This document shows, in pieces, positions 45,116 to 55,093 of a stretch of DNA of 64,000 nt (position 1 is the stretch's first letter; every line of letters starts with the position of its first letter). The notes below the pieces were generated by a model. The model was not told the origin of the DNA. It saw only the letters and a list, made by a program, of their open reading frames with translations, and did no database searches. The DNA comes from Prado023 sp963774745 (GTDB lineage: Bacteria > Actinomycetota > Actinomycetes > S36-B12 > CAIYMF01), in the NCBI GenBank assembly GCA_963774745.1, contig CAVZGE010000005.1, forward strand, positions 62,001-126,000, in the 5' to 3' direction. The position numbers and the translations under genes were made by a program.

Positions 45116-46051
45116 TCAGCCCTTGACCGCGCCAGCCGTGAGGCCCGTGACGAGCTGCTTCTGGGCGAACGCGAACACGATCAGGACCGGGATTGCCGCC
45201 ATGAGCGCGCCCGCGGCGAAGAACCCCCACTCCTGGCGCAGCGGGTTGCTGACATAGGAGTACAGGCCGACTGCCAGCGTGGTGTTGCGCTGGTCGGCCA
45301 GCACGACTTGGGCGATGGCCAACTCGTTGAACATCCCCGTGAAGGTGATGAAGAACACGACCGTCAGGATCGGGGCGGCCAGGCGCAGGATCATGCCGAA
45401 GAAGATCCGGACGTGGCTGGCGCCGTCGATGCGCGCTGACTCATCGATCTCCACCGGGATGGTGTCGAAGAACCCCTTCATCAGGTACGTGTTCACGCCG
45501 AGGCTGCCACCGAGGTAGACCAGGATCAGGCCCCAGATCGTCCCGAGGCCGATCGAGGGGAACGTGTTGCGGATCTCGGAGAGCAGCAGGAAGATCGCGG
45601 TGATCGCCAGGATCGCCGGGAACATCTGGATCAGGACCAGCGAGGTGAGCCCGGCCCGGCGGCCACGGAACCGCATCCGGCTGAACGCGAAGGCTGCGGA
45701 GGCGCCCATGAACACCGAGGTGAACGCCACAACAGTGGCGATGATCACGGTGTTCTTGAACCACACCGGGAACGGCCGCTGATCGCTCTGCAGGACCGCC
45801 TCGAAGTTGCTGGTGTCGTACGGCGGCAGCGGAAGGACGCACTGGATGGTCTCGACGCCCTCGAGGCCCAGGGGGCAGGCCGATGTGAGCGTGCTGCCCT
45901 GGCTGAACGCCAGGTTGATGATGTAGGAGATCGGGAAGAGCGCGAACAGCACGGCGAGGCCCAGGACGCCATGGCGCCAGCCGACCGTCTTCATCCACCG
46001 GCCGAACGACATCCGCTCGACCTTGACCGGGGCGGGGGCGGGTGTGCTCAT
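45116..46051 (-). CDS. malG: Maltose/maltodextrin ABC permease MalG
   Basis: A 311-residue permease with six membrane segments and the cytoplasmic EAA loop EIDESARIDGASHVRIFFGM that docks with MalK. As in MalG proteins a sizeable outside loop separates helices 1 and 2 (about 50-100). The ATG overlaps the malF stop by one base. Confidence 0.93.
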   Translation of the reverse strand: MSTPAPAPVKVERMSFGRWMKTVGWRHGVLGLAVLFALFPISYIINLAFSQGSTLTSACPLGLEGVETIQCVLPLPPYDTSNFEAVLQSDQRPFPVWFKNTVIIATVVAFTSVFMGASAAFAFSRMRFRGRRAGLTSLVLIQMFPAILAITAIFLLLSEIRNTFPSIGLGTIWGLILVYLGGSLGVNTYLMKGFFDTIPVEIDESARIDGASHVRIFFGMILRLAAPILTVVFFITFTGMFNELAIAQVVLADQRNTTLAVGLYSYVSNPLRQEWGFFAAGALMAAIPVLIVFAFAQKQLVTGLTAGAVKG

Positions 46052-47655
46052 CAGCCGATCTCCTCGAGCTTCTTGGTGAACCGGAAGGACCAGGCCGAGA
46101 TGGACCCGACCACGATGAAGATGACCAGGGCGACCGCCGACGCCAGACCCAGGCGTTGCTGCGTCTGGTTGAAGGCCATCCGGAAGGTCCAGTTGATCAG
46201 GAGGTCGGTCTGCCCGCCGTCGCTTATCTGCTGGGGGAATGGACCGCCGCCGGTGAGCATCTCGATGAGGGTGTAGTTGTTGAAGTTGAACGTGAACGAT
46301 GCGATGAGCAGCGGGGCCACCGAGATCATGAGCAGGGGCAGCACGACCGTGCGGAAGGCGTGCAGGCCGCTGGCGCCGTCCACGAAGGCCGCTTCCTTCA
46401 GATCGGCGGGGATGGCGGTGAGGGCACCTGTGCAGACCAGGAAGAAGTAGGGGTAGGCGATCCAGAGGTTGACCAGCAGGACCGAGAAGCGAGCGAGGTT
46501 GGCCTCGCCGAGCCAGTTGATCGGGTCACCCGGGAGCATCTGGTTGATGAGGCCGAAGTCGGTGTTGAGCATGCCCCGCCACAGCGGAGCGGTGAGGAAG
46601 ATCGGCATCGCGTACGGCAGGATCAGCAGCACGCGGTAGTACTTCTGGCCGCGCATGCGCCGGTCGTTCATGATCACGGCCAGCAGCAGGCCGAGGGCGA
46701 AGGTCGTGATCACCGTCATGAAGGCGAAGAAGAACGTCCAGACGGTGATCGGGAAGAACCGATCACGGATCTGGGGGTTGGTGAACAGCGCCTTGTAGTT
46801 CTCGAGGCCGACCCAGACCCGCCAGCCAGGCTGCAGGATCTCCCCATCGGGTGACTCGAAGTTGCCGGTCTCGTTCGGTGTGTAGACGACGCCGGTGTTC
46901 GTGTCGGTCATCGTGTCGGTCTCCGGGTCGTACACGTTGCCGGCACGGACCTCCTTGGCGACCGAGACGCCTGTTGGCCGCAGGAAGGTGCCCGTCTCGA
47001 GGTTCAGCGGGACCCGCAGCTCCGTCCACTGGGTGTTCAGGTCGGGGTTGGCGGTCAGCGAGCCCAGGTTCAGGGTGGTCCAGCCGGTCGCGCCGGTGAC
47101 CTTCTCGCCGGTCTTCTGCACGTCGGCCGGGGGGACCGGCGTCAGCGACTCGTTGGTGCCGATGAACGACTCGCCGGGGGAGGGGGTGCCCTCCGGGAAG
47201 GTGACCAGCATGGCCACCTCCCCGCCCTGCTCGACGGGCACCACCGGGTAGTCCGCGGAGCCCTCGACGGGGCGCTCGCCACGGACCTCCAGCGCGTTGA
47301 TGGCAGCCGCCTTGTCGTCGAGGTGGCCGGTGCCGTAGTTCGTGAAGCTGGAGTAGCCGGTGAGCAGGATGGTGAAGACCTGGAACACGAGCAGGAAGAG
47401 CAGCCCGGGCAGCAGGTACTTCAGGGGTAGGCCCTTGGTGAAGTAGATGACGTTGACCGCCACCAGGGCGAAGATGAAGAACCCGGCCGCGATCCACCAC
47501 TCGTCGACCCACGCCTGGATCAGCATCCAGACCAGCAGCGCGTCGATCATGGCGACGAGCGCCAGCTTGATCGCCAGGCCGCCGGCAGTGATCGAGCCCG
47601 ACTTCCTCTTCTTGGGCTTGACCTGCTCCGGGGCGGACTCTGTCGTGAGGCTCAT
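46051..47655 (-). CDS. malF: Maltose/maltodextrin ABC permease MalF with large extracytoplasmic domain
   Basis: 534 residues, long for an actinobacterial sugar permease (often about 300). Three N-terminal membrane helices (about 28-100) are followed by an outside domain of some 190 residues (about 101-293) like the P2 loop of E. coli MalF, then five helices with the EAA loop IPADLKEAAFVDGASGLHAF. The P2 loop in MalF contacts the binding protein, so this permease is of the true maltose type. The ATG at 47655 has GAGGA upstream; malE1 lies 39 bp before. Confidence 0.93.
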   Translation of the reverse strand: MSLTTESAPEQVKPKKRKSGSITAGGLAIKLALVAMIDALLVWMLIQAWVDEWWIAAGFFIFALVAVNVIYFTKGLPLKYLLPGLLFLLVFQVFTILLTGYSSFTNYGTGHLDDKAAAINALEVRGERPVEGSADYPVVPVEQGGEVAMLVTFPEGTPSPGESFIGTNESLTPVPPADVQKTGEKVTGATGWTTLNLGSLTANPDLNTQWTELRVPLNLETGTFLRPTGVSVAKEVRAGNVYDPETDTMTDTNTGVVYTPNETGNFESPDGEILQPGWRVWVGLENYKALFTNPQIRDRFFPITVWTFFFAFMTVITTFALGLLLAVIMNDRRMRGQKYYRVLLILPYAMPIFLTAPLWRGMLNTDFGLINQMLPGDPINWLGEANLARFSVLLVNLWIAYPYFFLVCTGALTAIPADLKEAAFVDGASGLHAFRTVVLPLLMISVAPLLIASFTFNFNNYTLIEMLTGGGPFPQQISDGGQTDLLINWTFRMAFNQTQQRLGLASAVALVIFIVVGSISAWSFRFTKKLEEIG

Positions 47656-47694
47656 GGCCGGGTTCCTCATCTCCTCGTATTCAGCGGACCTGGG

Positions 47695-48930
47695 CTACTG
47701 CGCGGCGATTGCCTTGTTGATGGCGTCGCCGGCCTCGGTCATGGTCTTGGTCGGATCCTCGCCCGACGCGACCTTGAACTCGGCCAGGCCGAGGGACTCC
47801 CAGACCGAACCCATCTCAGGCACGGACGGCTGCGGGATGCCCTGGAGACCGAACTCGATGAACCCCTTGGTGATGGGATCGGTGATCTTGGCAGCGGACT
47901 CGGTCCACGCCGGCGGGCGCGGGTCAGCGGCGTACATCTCGTCCATGAACTCCGTGGTCATCACGTAGTCGTTCAGGAACGTCTGGGCGATCAGGGCGTT
48001 CGCGGCCTTCGTGGGGATGAAGAACGTCTGGACGCCGATGAACGGCTGCGCGGTGGAATCACCGTTGGGAACCGGGCAGACCTTGGTGTCGGGCACTGCA
48101 GCCAGGGCGTCGGTGGCGTTCCACGGACCGGTGATGAACCAGGCCGAGTCGCCGCCGTTGTAGGACTCCTTGGCGATGTCGCCGGTCACCGAGGCCTTGA
48201 GCAGGCCGTCGTCGGCCATGGCCTGCAGCCGCTCGGCTGCCGCGATGGAGCCCTCCTTGCCAACACCCATGTCGGAGACGTTGGTGCCGCCGTCGCCGAA
48301 GATGTAGCCACCGTCAGCGCTGTACAGCGGGTACCAGTGGTAGGCATCGCCCTGGTCGCCGATCTGCAGGGCCAACGGGAGCGAGGCGTCGCCGTCGTCC
48401 TTGAGCTTCTTGCCGGCGGCCTGCAGGTCGTCCAACGAGGCGGGGCACTCGGGCGAGAGCTTCGGGTTGGTCAGCATGGCGATGTTCTCCACGGCGTAGG
48501 GAACGCCGTAGGTCTTGCCGTCGTAGGTCACGCCCTTGACAGCCACCTCGCTGAAGCTGGCGGCGTTCGCGCCGAGGTCGACGGGTGCGACCACGCCGTT
48601 GGTGACCAGCTCGCCGAGCCAGTCGTGGGCGCCGATGAAGGCATCAGGGACATCGCCGGTCTGGCTGCCCTGGACCGCGCGTGCACGGATGTCGCCGAAG
48701 TCGATCTGGACGACGTCGCAGGTGATGCCGTTGGCCTCGGCGAACGCGTCGCACTGGGCCTTGATCGGGGGGGTCCGGACCTCGTCGGCCCAGATCGTGA
48801 ACGTGCCCGATGAGGCCGTGGGCGCGGCGCTCGAGGCGGTGTCGGTCGTGGTGTCGTCCCCGCTGCTGCAGGCAGCGAGCAGGAGGGCGAGGCTTGCAGC
48901 TGCGGCCCCGGCCTTGGTTGTGCGGCGCAT
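47695..48930 (-). CDS. malE: Maltose/maltodextrin-binding lipoprotein 1
   Basis: A 411-residue solute-binding protein: signal peptide with lipobox LLLAAC (Cys about 21), then a Ser/Thr-rich linker and the family 1 binding fold (TFTIWADEVRTPPIKAQ, DAFIGAHDWLGEL, YGVPYAVENIAMLTN, GDAYHWYPLY, WFITGPWNA). Captures maltose/maltodextrins for MalFGK. Closest paralogue is the next gene upstream; the two share motifs such as GDAYHWYP and probably arose by tandem duplication. GGAG lies before the ATG at 48930. Confidence 0.92.
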   Translation of the reverse strand: MRRTTKAGAAAASLALLLAACSSGDDTTTDTASSAAPTASSGTFTIWADEVRTPPIKAQCDAFAEANGITCDVVQIDFGDIRARAVQGSQTGDVPDAFIGAHDWLGELVTNGVVAPVDLGANAASFSEVAVKGVTYDGKTYGVPYAVENIAMLTNPKLSPECPASLDDLQAAGKKLKDDGDASLPLALQIGDQGDAYHWYPLYSADGGYIFGDGGTNVSDMGVGKEGSIAAAERLQAMADDGLLKASVTGDIAKESYNGGDSAWFITGPWNATDALAAVPDTKVCPVPNGDSTAQPFIGVQTFFIPTKAANALIAQTFLNDYVMTTEFMDEMYAADPRPPAWTESAAKITDPITKGFIEFGLQGIPQPSVPEMGSVWESLGLAEFKVASGEDPTKTMTEAGDAINKAIAAQ

Positions 48931-49108
48931 GGATGCTCCGTTTCTCGGTGAGTGGAACACGGGGCCGTACGGGACCCCGCTGAGACGCATCATGCCGTCT
49001 CGTCCAACCCGGCGCGACGCGTGGGGGCGTGTGGCCGTTTCGTTACCAAATCGTTGTGAATGCAGTCTGCTGCGCCGGTCGGTGGTGAAGCAACGCGGGG
49101 AGGCTGTG
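48931..49108 (-). other. Gap between the two malE genes
   Basis: 178 bp with no gene. On the minus strand the AT-richest part reads TTCACAACGATTTGGTAACG followed by AAACGG, which stands out in this GC-rich context and could hold a promoter or regulator site for malE1-malFG. I see no clear palindrome or -35/-10 pair. Confidence 0.35.
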
Positions 49109-50374
49109 TCAGCCAGCGTCGATTGCGGACTGGATCTCACGACCTGCGGCGCGCATGGTCCGTGCGGGGTCGTCGCCGGTCATGACGTCGACCTGCGCCT
49201 GGCTCAGCGCGGGCCAGACGAGGTCCATCTCCGCCAGGTTCGGGGTGGGTGCGGAGGTGTCCGCGTAGTCCCCGAAGGCCTTGATGACGGGGTCTGCTGC
49301 AGCGATCGCGTACGAGTCCAGCCACGCGGGCGCCAGGCCCCCAGGAGCGGCCAGGGCGCTCATGACCTCGGTGGTCATGGCGGTCGTGGCCAGGTACTGC
49401 TGCGCGCCAGCGGGGTTGCGGGCGAAGGCAGACTGGAACAGGCCCTGGGAGGTGACCATCGCCTGGCTGCGCGAGGCAAGGATGGAGTCGAACCCAGGGA
49501 TGGGCTCGACCACGAACGGAACGCCGGACTGGCGCACTGCATCGACGCTCCACGGGCCGGAGATCAGGTAGGGCGACCGGCCCGAGGTGAAGGCGGTCAG
49601 CGCCTCGTCCAGGGTCGTGTCCTTGTCCAGGGCCCCGGACTCAGCCATGTCCGCCAGACGACGGGCAGCCTCGATGCTGGCGGGCTTGCCGACCTCCAGC
49701 TCGTCGGCCGTGTAGCCACCTTGCGAGTCGAGGCCGAAGATCTTGGCCCCGGCGGCGCTGTAGAACGGGTACCAGTGGTACGCATCGCCCTGGGGGCCGA
49801 CCGGGAGCGCGATCGGCAGTACCTGGTCGTCCTTGTCCTTGAGCTCCAGCCCGTCGCGTGCCATCACATCGATCGACTCCGGGACCTCGGGCGCGAGTTC
49901 GGTGTTGCGGAACAGCGCGAGGTTCTCTGTGGCGAAGGGCAGGCCGTAGGCACGTGCCTGGTAGGTGAAGCCGTTCACGGCCACGGGACGCAAGCTGCTC
50001 GTGCGGGTCGAGAGGTCGACGGGAGCCAGCAGGCCGTAGTCGGCAAGCCGGCCAGTCCAGTCGCTCTGCCCGACGAAGAGGTCGGGGCCCTGCCCCTGCG
50101 GAGCCAGGGTGGTGATGTCCTCGCGGATCTTCGTGAGGTCCGTGCCAATGGTCTGCACCAGCACCTCCACACCCGTCGACTCCAGGTGGGCGGCACTGCT
50201 GGACTTGAGTGCCTCGGCGTGGGCCGGGTCCGACCAGATCAGGATCGAGGACGTGGCACTGGGCTGCGCGCTCGCACTCGCGGCCGACGATGGGTCGGCA
50301 CCCTCGCCACCTGATCCGCACCCGGCGAGCAGGAGCCCCGCCGCGACCGCCGCCGTTGCCGTCACCCTGCGCAT
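49109..50374 (-). CDS. Maltose/maltodextrin-binding lipoprotein 2 (tandem paralogue)
   Basis: A 421-residue lipoprotein with lipobox LLLAGC (Cys about 19) and the same binding fold as the downstream protein: SILIWSDPAHAEALK, DLFVGQSDWTGRL, YGLPFATENLALF, GDAYHWYPFY, YLISGPWSV. Ligand preference may differ (for example longer maltodextrins). It is the first gene of the mal operon and faces the tRNA-Thr gene across 281 bp, so the main operon promoter should lie there. Confidence 0.88.
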   Translation of the reverse strand: MRRVTATAAVAAGLLLAGCGSGGEGADPSSAASASAQPSATSSILIWSDPAHAEALKSSSAAHLESTGVEVLVQTIGTDLTKIREDITTLAPQGQGPDLFVGQSDWTGRLADYGLLAPVDLSTRTSSLRPVAVNGFTYQARAYGLPFATENLALFRNTELAPEVPESIDVMARDGLELKDKDDQVLPIALPVGPQGDAYHWYPFYSAAGAKIFGLDSQGGYTADELEVGKPASIEAARRLADMAESGALDKDTTLDEALTAFTSGRSPYLISGPWSVDAVRQSGVPFVVEPIPGFDSILASRSQAMVTSQGLFQSAFARNPAGAQQYLATTAMTTEVMSALAAPGGLAPAWLDSYAIAAADPVIKAFGDYADTSAPTPNLAEMDLVWPALSQAQVDVMTGDDPARTMRAAGREIQSAIDAG

Positions 50375-50655
50375 GCCGTCCCCACCCTCCGAGCCGCCCC
50401 GCCCTCGCGGGCCCCTGGGGAATCATGCCGCTCCGGGGCTGCGAATGCCCAGACGGGGGGCTCACCGTGGGCGGGGATGTCGGTGGAGCCGTCTGGCTGC
50501 AGACCAGCCCCAGCGACCAGTGGGAAGCCGGTATTCTTGGTCCCGCTGCCCGTGGGACCGCCTCTGCCCAATGATCGACCCACTGACAGCGCACCCCGGA
50601 CTGGTGCTCGCGATGGCGTTTCCGAACGTCGCCCGAGCAGCGACAGCACGGGTTG
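50375..50655. other. Gap between malE2 and tRNA-Thr
   Basis: 281 bp without a convincing gene. On the plus strand TATTCT (about 50532-50537) is a plausible -10 box, followed at once by an inverted repeat GGTCCC...GGGACC. These could be the tRNA promoter region. The opposite strand must carry the mal operon promoter, which I cannot locate confidently. Confidence 0.35.
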
Positions 50656-50728
50656 GCCGGCGTGGCGCAATTGGCAGCGCACCTGTCTTGTAAACAGGGG
50701 GTTCCCGGTTCGAGTCCGGGCGTCGGCT
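50656..50728 (+). tRNA. tRNA-Thr (anticodon TGT)
   Basis: A complete cloverleaf: acceptor GCCGGCG/CGTCGGC (one G-T), D-stem GCGC/GCGC, anticodon stem CCTGT/ACAGG with loop CTTGTAA (anticodon TGT), T-arm CCCGG-TTCGAGT-CCGGG, discriminator T. No encoded CCA. Its 3' part, from the anticodon loop on, is duplicated at 57.19 kb, marking it as an integration target. Confidence 0.95.
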
Positions 50729-50955
50729 CTGTATCGTCGCAGGTCAGGGGGCGGTTCTCCCTGCACGGATGGTGCCGCTTCGGCCGAGATTTGCCTACAG
50801 ATTTGCCTACGATCGGCTCCGCAGGCTCCGCGGGCGTTGTTCAGGCCACCTCCGCGCCGAACGACCGTACTTGGGCGCACGCAATGGACGCTCTGGGTCG
50901 CAATGAACAGTCTGCTCCTGTTCCGCGATCAGATGCGACTGTGGCGCCCCAGGGG
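50687..50955 (+). repeat. Direct repeat A (attL-like): tRNA-Thr 3' part plus ~227 bp
   Basis: From CTTGTAAACAGGGGGTTCCC onward this segment matches 57192-57452 over some 260 bp with substitutions and short indels. Shared landmarks: TTGCCTACG..., GGGCGTTGTTCAGGCCACC, TCCGCGCCGAACGACCGTAC and CAGATGCGACTGTGGCGC. The first 22 bases, inside the tRNA, are identical apart from the base just before. This is the pattern left by site-specific integration into a tRNA gene. Confidence 0.8.
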
Positions 50956-51409
50956 TTATGGCCTCGTGGGGATCGATGGGGTGAAGACGTCGCGTACCGC
51001 GTCCTACTCGATTGAGGCCCTACTCGTTTCAGAGGTTGTGGTGGCTATCGCGGTGACACCTGGCGGTGCAGCCGCGATCCGTACTCGCTGCGACTGGGAG
51101 CGCGCCCCAGGAGGGATACGGTGCGCGACGGGCATGGAGCAGCGAGCCGGCGGCCTCGTGTTTGACGTCACTCGCGGCGTAGGCCATCGCGGTATCCCTG
51201 TCGGCGCGAGCCGGCGCTCCAGCCGCGATCCGGTCTCGATGCCGTGGGGGAGCGCGCCTCAGAAGGTCCAAGTTGCGCGACCGTTATGGAGCAGTACATT
51301 GCGGCTGCGGCCTCTTCGGCCCCTGCTTGACGGTCCTTCGCGGAGTGGGGCACCTCAAGGGCTGACCGACACCACGTCCGATGGCGCGCACCCAAGAACG
51401 AACTGCCGC
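50956..51409. other. Gene-free stretch after repeat A
   Basis: About 450 bp with no supportable gene. Compared with the copy at 57.45 kb it contains roughly 330 extra bases (50956-51283); the match then resumes at 51284-51344 (TGGAGCAG...CATTGCGGC... CGGTCCTTCGCGG) with 57474-57535. The remainder is uninterpretable. Confidence 0.5.
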
Positions 51410-53227
51410 CTACCCGCGGCTGGCGGGCTGGCACCGTTCAGCGCGTGATCCGCCGGGCGATGACCCGCCCGAGCCAGCCCCCTGGGCTGGACCCCCGATG
51501 CGCTCAACGGCGAGGTCGATGGCCGGGACCAGGTGGTCGTCCCCGATGGAGTCCAGCACTCCGGTGAAGGGGCCGAAGGCGAGCATGGGGGCGTGCATGT
51601 CGGAGAGGTACACCTCGATCCCTCGACCCCGCAGCTCACGGCACATGGCGGCGAGGACGTTCGTGGCGGTGAGGTCGATCGTGTCCTGGGCCCCGATCTC
51701 GAGCACGAGGGCGCGGGCCGGGGGTTCGGTGGCGTCCACGCGTTTGCGGACCTGGTCGCGCACGGTCAGTGCGTTGGCGTAGTACAGCGGCCCCTGGAGC
51801 CGGAGTATCAGGACCCCTGGGACCGGGGTGTTCTCCGGGTGCCGCTCGAGATCGGAGTAGGCCCCCGGGGCGCCGGGGATCCGCCCGACACTGGCCAGGT
51901 GGGGACGGCTGGACCGGTAGATCATGAACACGAGCGAGGAGACCAGGCCGATGACCATGCCCTCGAGCACGTCGATGAGCAGGACGCCGAGCATCGCAAG
52001 CAGACCGAACCAGAACTCGGTCTTCGACTCGTGCCGGAGGGTGCGCAGCTTGCGCGCGGCGATGATGTGCCAGACCGCGTGGATGATCAGTGCACCCAGC
52101 ACAGCCTCGGGCAGGGTGGCGAACAGCGGGGTGAGGAACAGCAGCGTGACGATGGTCGCGACCCAGGTGACCAGGTTCGCGACCTGGGTCTGGGCCCCGG
52201 CGCCCTCCTTGACCGCGGAGGCGGACATGCTGCCGGCCGCCAGCATCCCGCCGAACAACGAGCTGACGACGTTCGCGCCCGCGTGGGCGATCAACTCCTG
52301 GTCGGCGTCGACCTCGTAGCCGTGCTTGTCGGCGAACTCGTGGGCGACCCCCAGAGATTCACTGTAGGCGACGAGGAACACGCCGATGGCGGGCAGGATC
52401 ATCGCCAGGTAGGTCTCGGCGGGGACGGCGGTGAACATCAGCGACGGCAACCCCTGCGGCAGGGTGCCGACCACTGGCACCTCGTGGGTGTCGCCGAGGT
52501 CGAACCAGCCGCTGACCAGGATCGACCCGAACAGCACGAGCAGCCCTGCGGGGAGCCTCTGGCTCACCCGGGGGAGTCCGAACAGGAGGACCAGCGCGCC
52601 GGCGCCGACCGCGAAGGTCGCCCAGTTGGCGTCCGGTAGCTCCCTGATGACGCCGATGAACTTCTGCACCGTGTTGCCGTCCGGCTTGTCGACCCCGAAC
52701 AGTTTGTTCAGCTGCCCGACGGCCACAAACACGGCCAGGCCGACCACGAAGCCGTCCATCACCGGCTTGGACAGGAACTGGGTGATGAACCCCAGGCGCA
52801 GCAGGCCCGCGCCGAGGAACACCAGGCCGGTGACCAGCACGAACGCCGCCGCGCTGGCTGCGTAGGTCCCCGGGTCGTCGGCATCCGCGGTCGTGGCGAT
52901 CACCGCCGTGGACACCGAGGACGCCAGCAGTGCCGCGGTGGCAGACGTCGGACCGACCGACAGGTGCCGCGAGGTCCCCATCAGCGCGTAGACCACCAGG
53001 GCCACCACGAGCGTGTACAGACCGGCCTGGGGCGGCAGCCCGGCGATCCCGGCATACGCCATGGCTTCGGGCACGACCAAGCCCCACAGGGTCAGCCCCG
53101 CGATCGCGTCCCGACCCCACCAATCCCGTCGGTACGCCCGCCCCCACGACAGGATCGGCAGGTACCGGTTCGCGCGCTCGCGCATCGCTGACCCATGGCC
53201 CAACCCAGGCTCGACCGTGCTCACCAT
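51410..53227 (-). CDS. SulP-family anion transporter with STAS domain
   Basis: 605 residues: a SulP membrane domain of 10-14 helices (AGLTLWGLVVPEAMAYAGIAGLPP signature region, GTSRHLSVGPTSATAALLAS, GGMLAAGSMSASAVKEGAGAQT split for length) and a C-terminal STAS domain (about 455-570, VLILRLQGPLYYANA, ALVLEIGAQDTIDLTA). Transports sulfate, bicarbonate or another anion. It lies 64 bp after the alkylsulfatase on the same strand, so sulfate handling is a natural inference. It is inside the tRNA-flanked segment. The last 40 residues are low-complexity. Confidence 0.88.
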   Translation of the reverse strand: MVSTVEPGLGHGSAMRERANRYLPILSWGRAYRRDWWGRDAIAGLTLWGLVVPEAMAYAGIAGLPPQAGLYTLVVALVVYALMGTSRHLSVGPTSATAALLASSVSTAVIATTADADDPGTYAASAAAFVLVTGLVFLGAGLLRLGFITQFLSKPVMDGFVVGLAVFVAVGQLNKLFGVDKPDGNTVQKFIGVIRELPDANWATFAVGAGALVLLFGLPRVSQRLPAGLLVLFGSILVSGWFDLGDTHEVPVVGTLPQGLPSLMFTAVPAETYLAMILPAIGVFLVAYSESLGVAHEFADKHGYEVDADQELIAHAGANVVSSLFGGMLAAGSMSASAVKEGAGAQTQVANLVTWVATIVTLLFLTPLFATLPEAVLGALIIHAVWHIIAARKLRTLRHESKTEFWFGLLAMLGVLLIDVLEGMVIGLVSSLVFMIYRSSRPHLASVGRIPGAPGAYSDLERHPENTPVPGVLILRLQGPLYYANALTVRDQVRKRVDATEPPARALVLEIGAQDTIDLTATNVLAAMCRELRGRGIEVYLSDMHAPMLAFGPFTGVLDSIGDDHLVPAIDLAVERIGGPAQGAGSGGSSPGGSRAERCQPASRG

Positions 53228-53291
53228 GTCACTCAGGTGTCCTCACCTCGTTCCACATGCCCCTCGTCACCAGGTTCCTGCCCCCGTGCAT

Positions 53292-55077
53292 CTACGGGGT
53301 GACGACGGCGAAGTCCGGATCGGGGCTATCGGTCAGGGCGATGAGCTGGCCGAGCGCACTCACGTCGCCCGCCATGGTGATGCCGTCGGTCCGGCCTGCG
53401 ACCAGCAGCGCGCCGAGTTGCTGTCGTGTCAGTGAGAGTTCGAGGTCGGCTGGTCCTTCCACGCTCGTCGGGTAGTGGATCAGCGCCCCGTTGCTCAGCT
53501 CCATGCGGTAGTGCTCATCGACGTCGGTGATGTGCCAGGTGAGTGTCAGGTGCTCGTTCCAGGCCTTGGGGCCGTCGAGGCGGATGGCGACCGAGTCGAA
53601 GAGTTGTGTGACCGTGAGCGCGGGGGTCATCCCTTCCGGGATCCAGGACCGTGTGCGGGATCTCGTTGGTCCGCAGCTCGAAGGCACCGGCGAGGTAGCA
53701 GTTGCGCCACGTCGCGCATTCCGAGCCGTACCCGAGGCGCTCGAGGACGTCGGCCAGGAGCCCACGCGCCTCAGCGTCCTCGGGGGCGGCGAAGACCGCG
53801 TGGCTGGCCAACTCCGCGGCGAAGCGCAGATCTCCATGTTCGAAGAACTCCCTGGCCTTCGCCAGGGTCGCGTCGAGGCCGCCGATCACCTGCACGTATC
53901 GGGCTGCGGCAGCCTCTGGCGGATGCTGCCACAGGTGGGCCGGGTTGCCGTCGTACCAGCCCAGGTAGCGCTGGTAGATGGCCTTCACATTGTGGTTGGT
54001 CGATCCGTAGAACCCGTGCGTGTGCCACGCGGCGTCGAGGCTCGGAGGGATCTCGATGGCTTCGGCGATCTCGGCGCCGACGTAGCCCTGGTTCATCAGG
54101 CGCAGCGTCTGATCGTGCAGGTAGGCATACAGATCGCGTTGCTGCGAGAGGTAGGTGACGATGTTCTCGGTGCCCCAGGTCGGCCAGTGGTGCGACGCGA
54201 AGGCCACGTCGGAGTCGCGGGCGAAGAGCTCGATCGCCTCGGCGAGGTAGCGCGACCAGATGCGCGGGTCACGCACCTGGGCGCCGCGCAGCGTCAGCAG
54301 GTTGTGCATATTGTGCGTCGCGTTCTCCGCCATGCACAGGGCCCGCATCTCCGGGAAGTAGAAGTTCATCTCCGCGGGTGCCTCGGTTCCCGGCGTGCTC
54401 TGGAAGACGATACGGACTCCGTCGAGCACCTCCTCCTGGCCGGTGTGGGTGATGTCGATCGTCGGTGCAACCAGGCCGATCCTGCCGGTCGAGGCGCCCG
54501 GGCCAAGTCCCATGCCCAAGGTGCCGCGCGGCCCCTTCGGCAGGTCCCCCCCTCCGTAGTAGGCGGCGCGACGCCACATCGCCGGCCCCGCATAGACGTT
54601 CTCCGACACCGCGTGCTCCAGGAAGTGCTCCGGTGCCACGATCGGAACGACGGCGTCGGCCTCGATGACACCGAGCACCCCCCCGAAGTGATCGGCGTGG
54701 GAGTGCGTGTGGATCACCGCAGTCACAGGCCTCTCGCCGCGATGCTCCCGGTAGAGCGCCAGCGCAGCGGCCGCGGTCTCCCCGCAGATCAGCGGATCGA
54801 TGACGATCACACCGCGTTCGCCTTCGACGAGCGTCATGTTCGAGAGGTCGAAACCCCGGACCTGGTAGATCCGGTCGCACACCTGGAACAAGCCATGACG
54901 CGCGTTGAGCCTGCCCTGTCGCCACAGATTCGGGTGTGCCGTATCGGGGCATTCGTCGGCGAGGAACTTCCACGAGTCCATCTCGAAGACCACGTGTCCG
55001 TCCTGCGCCTCGATGACCATCGGTTCGATGGTCGCGATGAGGCCCCGGTCGGCGTTGTCGAAGTCGACTCCGGTCAT
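53292..55077 (-). CDS. Alkylsulfatase (SdsA-type metallo-beta-lactamase fold), frame broken near 53640
   Basis: Hydrolyses sulfate esters of alcohols. The N-terminal metallo-beta-lactamase domain carries the zinc motif THSHADHFGG, ENATHNMHNL and ASHHWPTWG; a helical dimerisation region and a C-terminal SCP2-like domain (AIRLDGPKAWNEHLTLTWHI) follow. That C-terminal part is in another frame: removing one base near 53640 joins IPHTVLDP to EGMTPALTVTQLF, giving about 595 residues. The start is also doubtful: an ATG at 55093 with AAGGGAA upstream begins MTADLNDRS in a frame that would need one more indel to reach DFDNADRG. Confidence 0.82.
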
Positions 55078-55093
55078 TCAGATCGGCAGTCAT

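Noticed and set aside
50653..51015. Open frame across tRNA-Thr and repeat A
   Set aside because: It is translation of the tRNA gene itself; such tRNA-derived frames are common artefacts.
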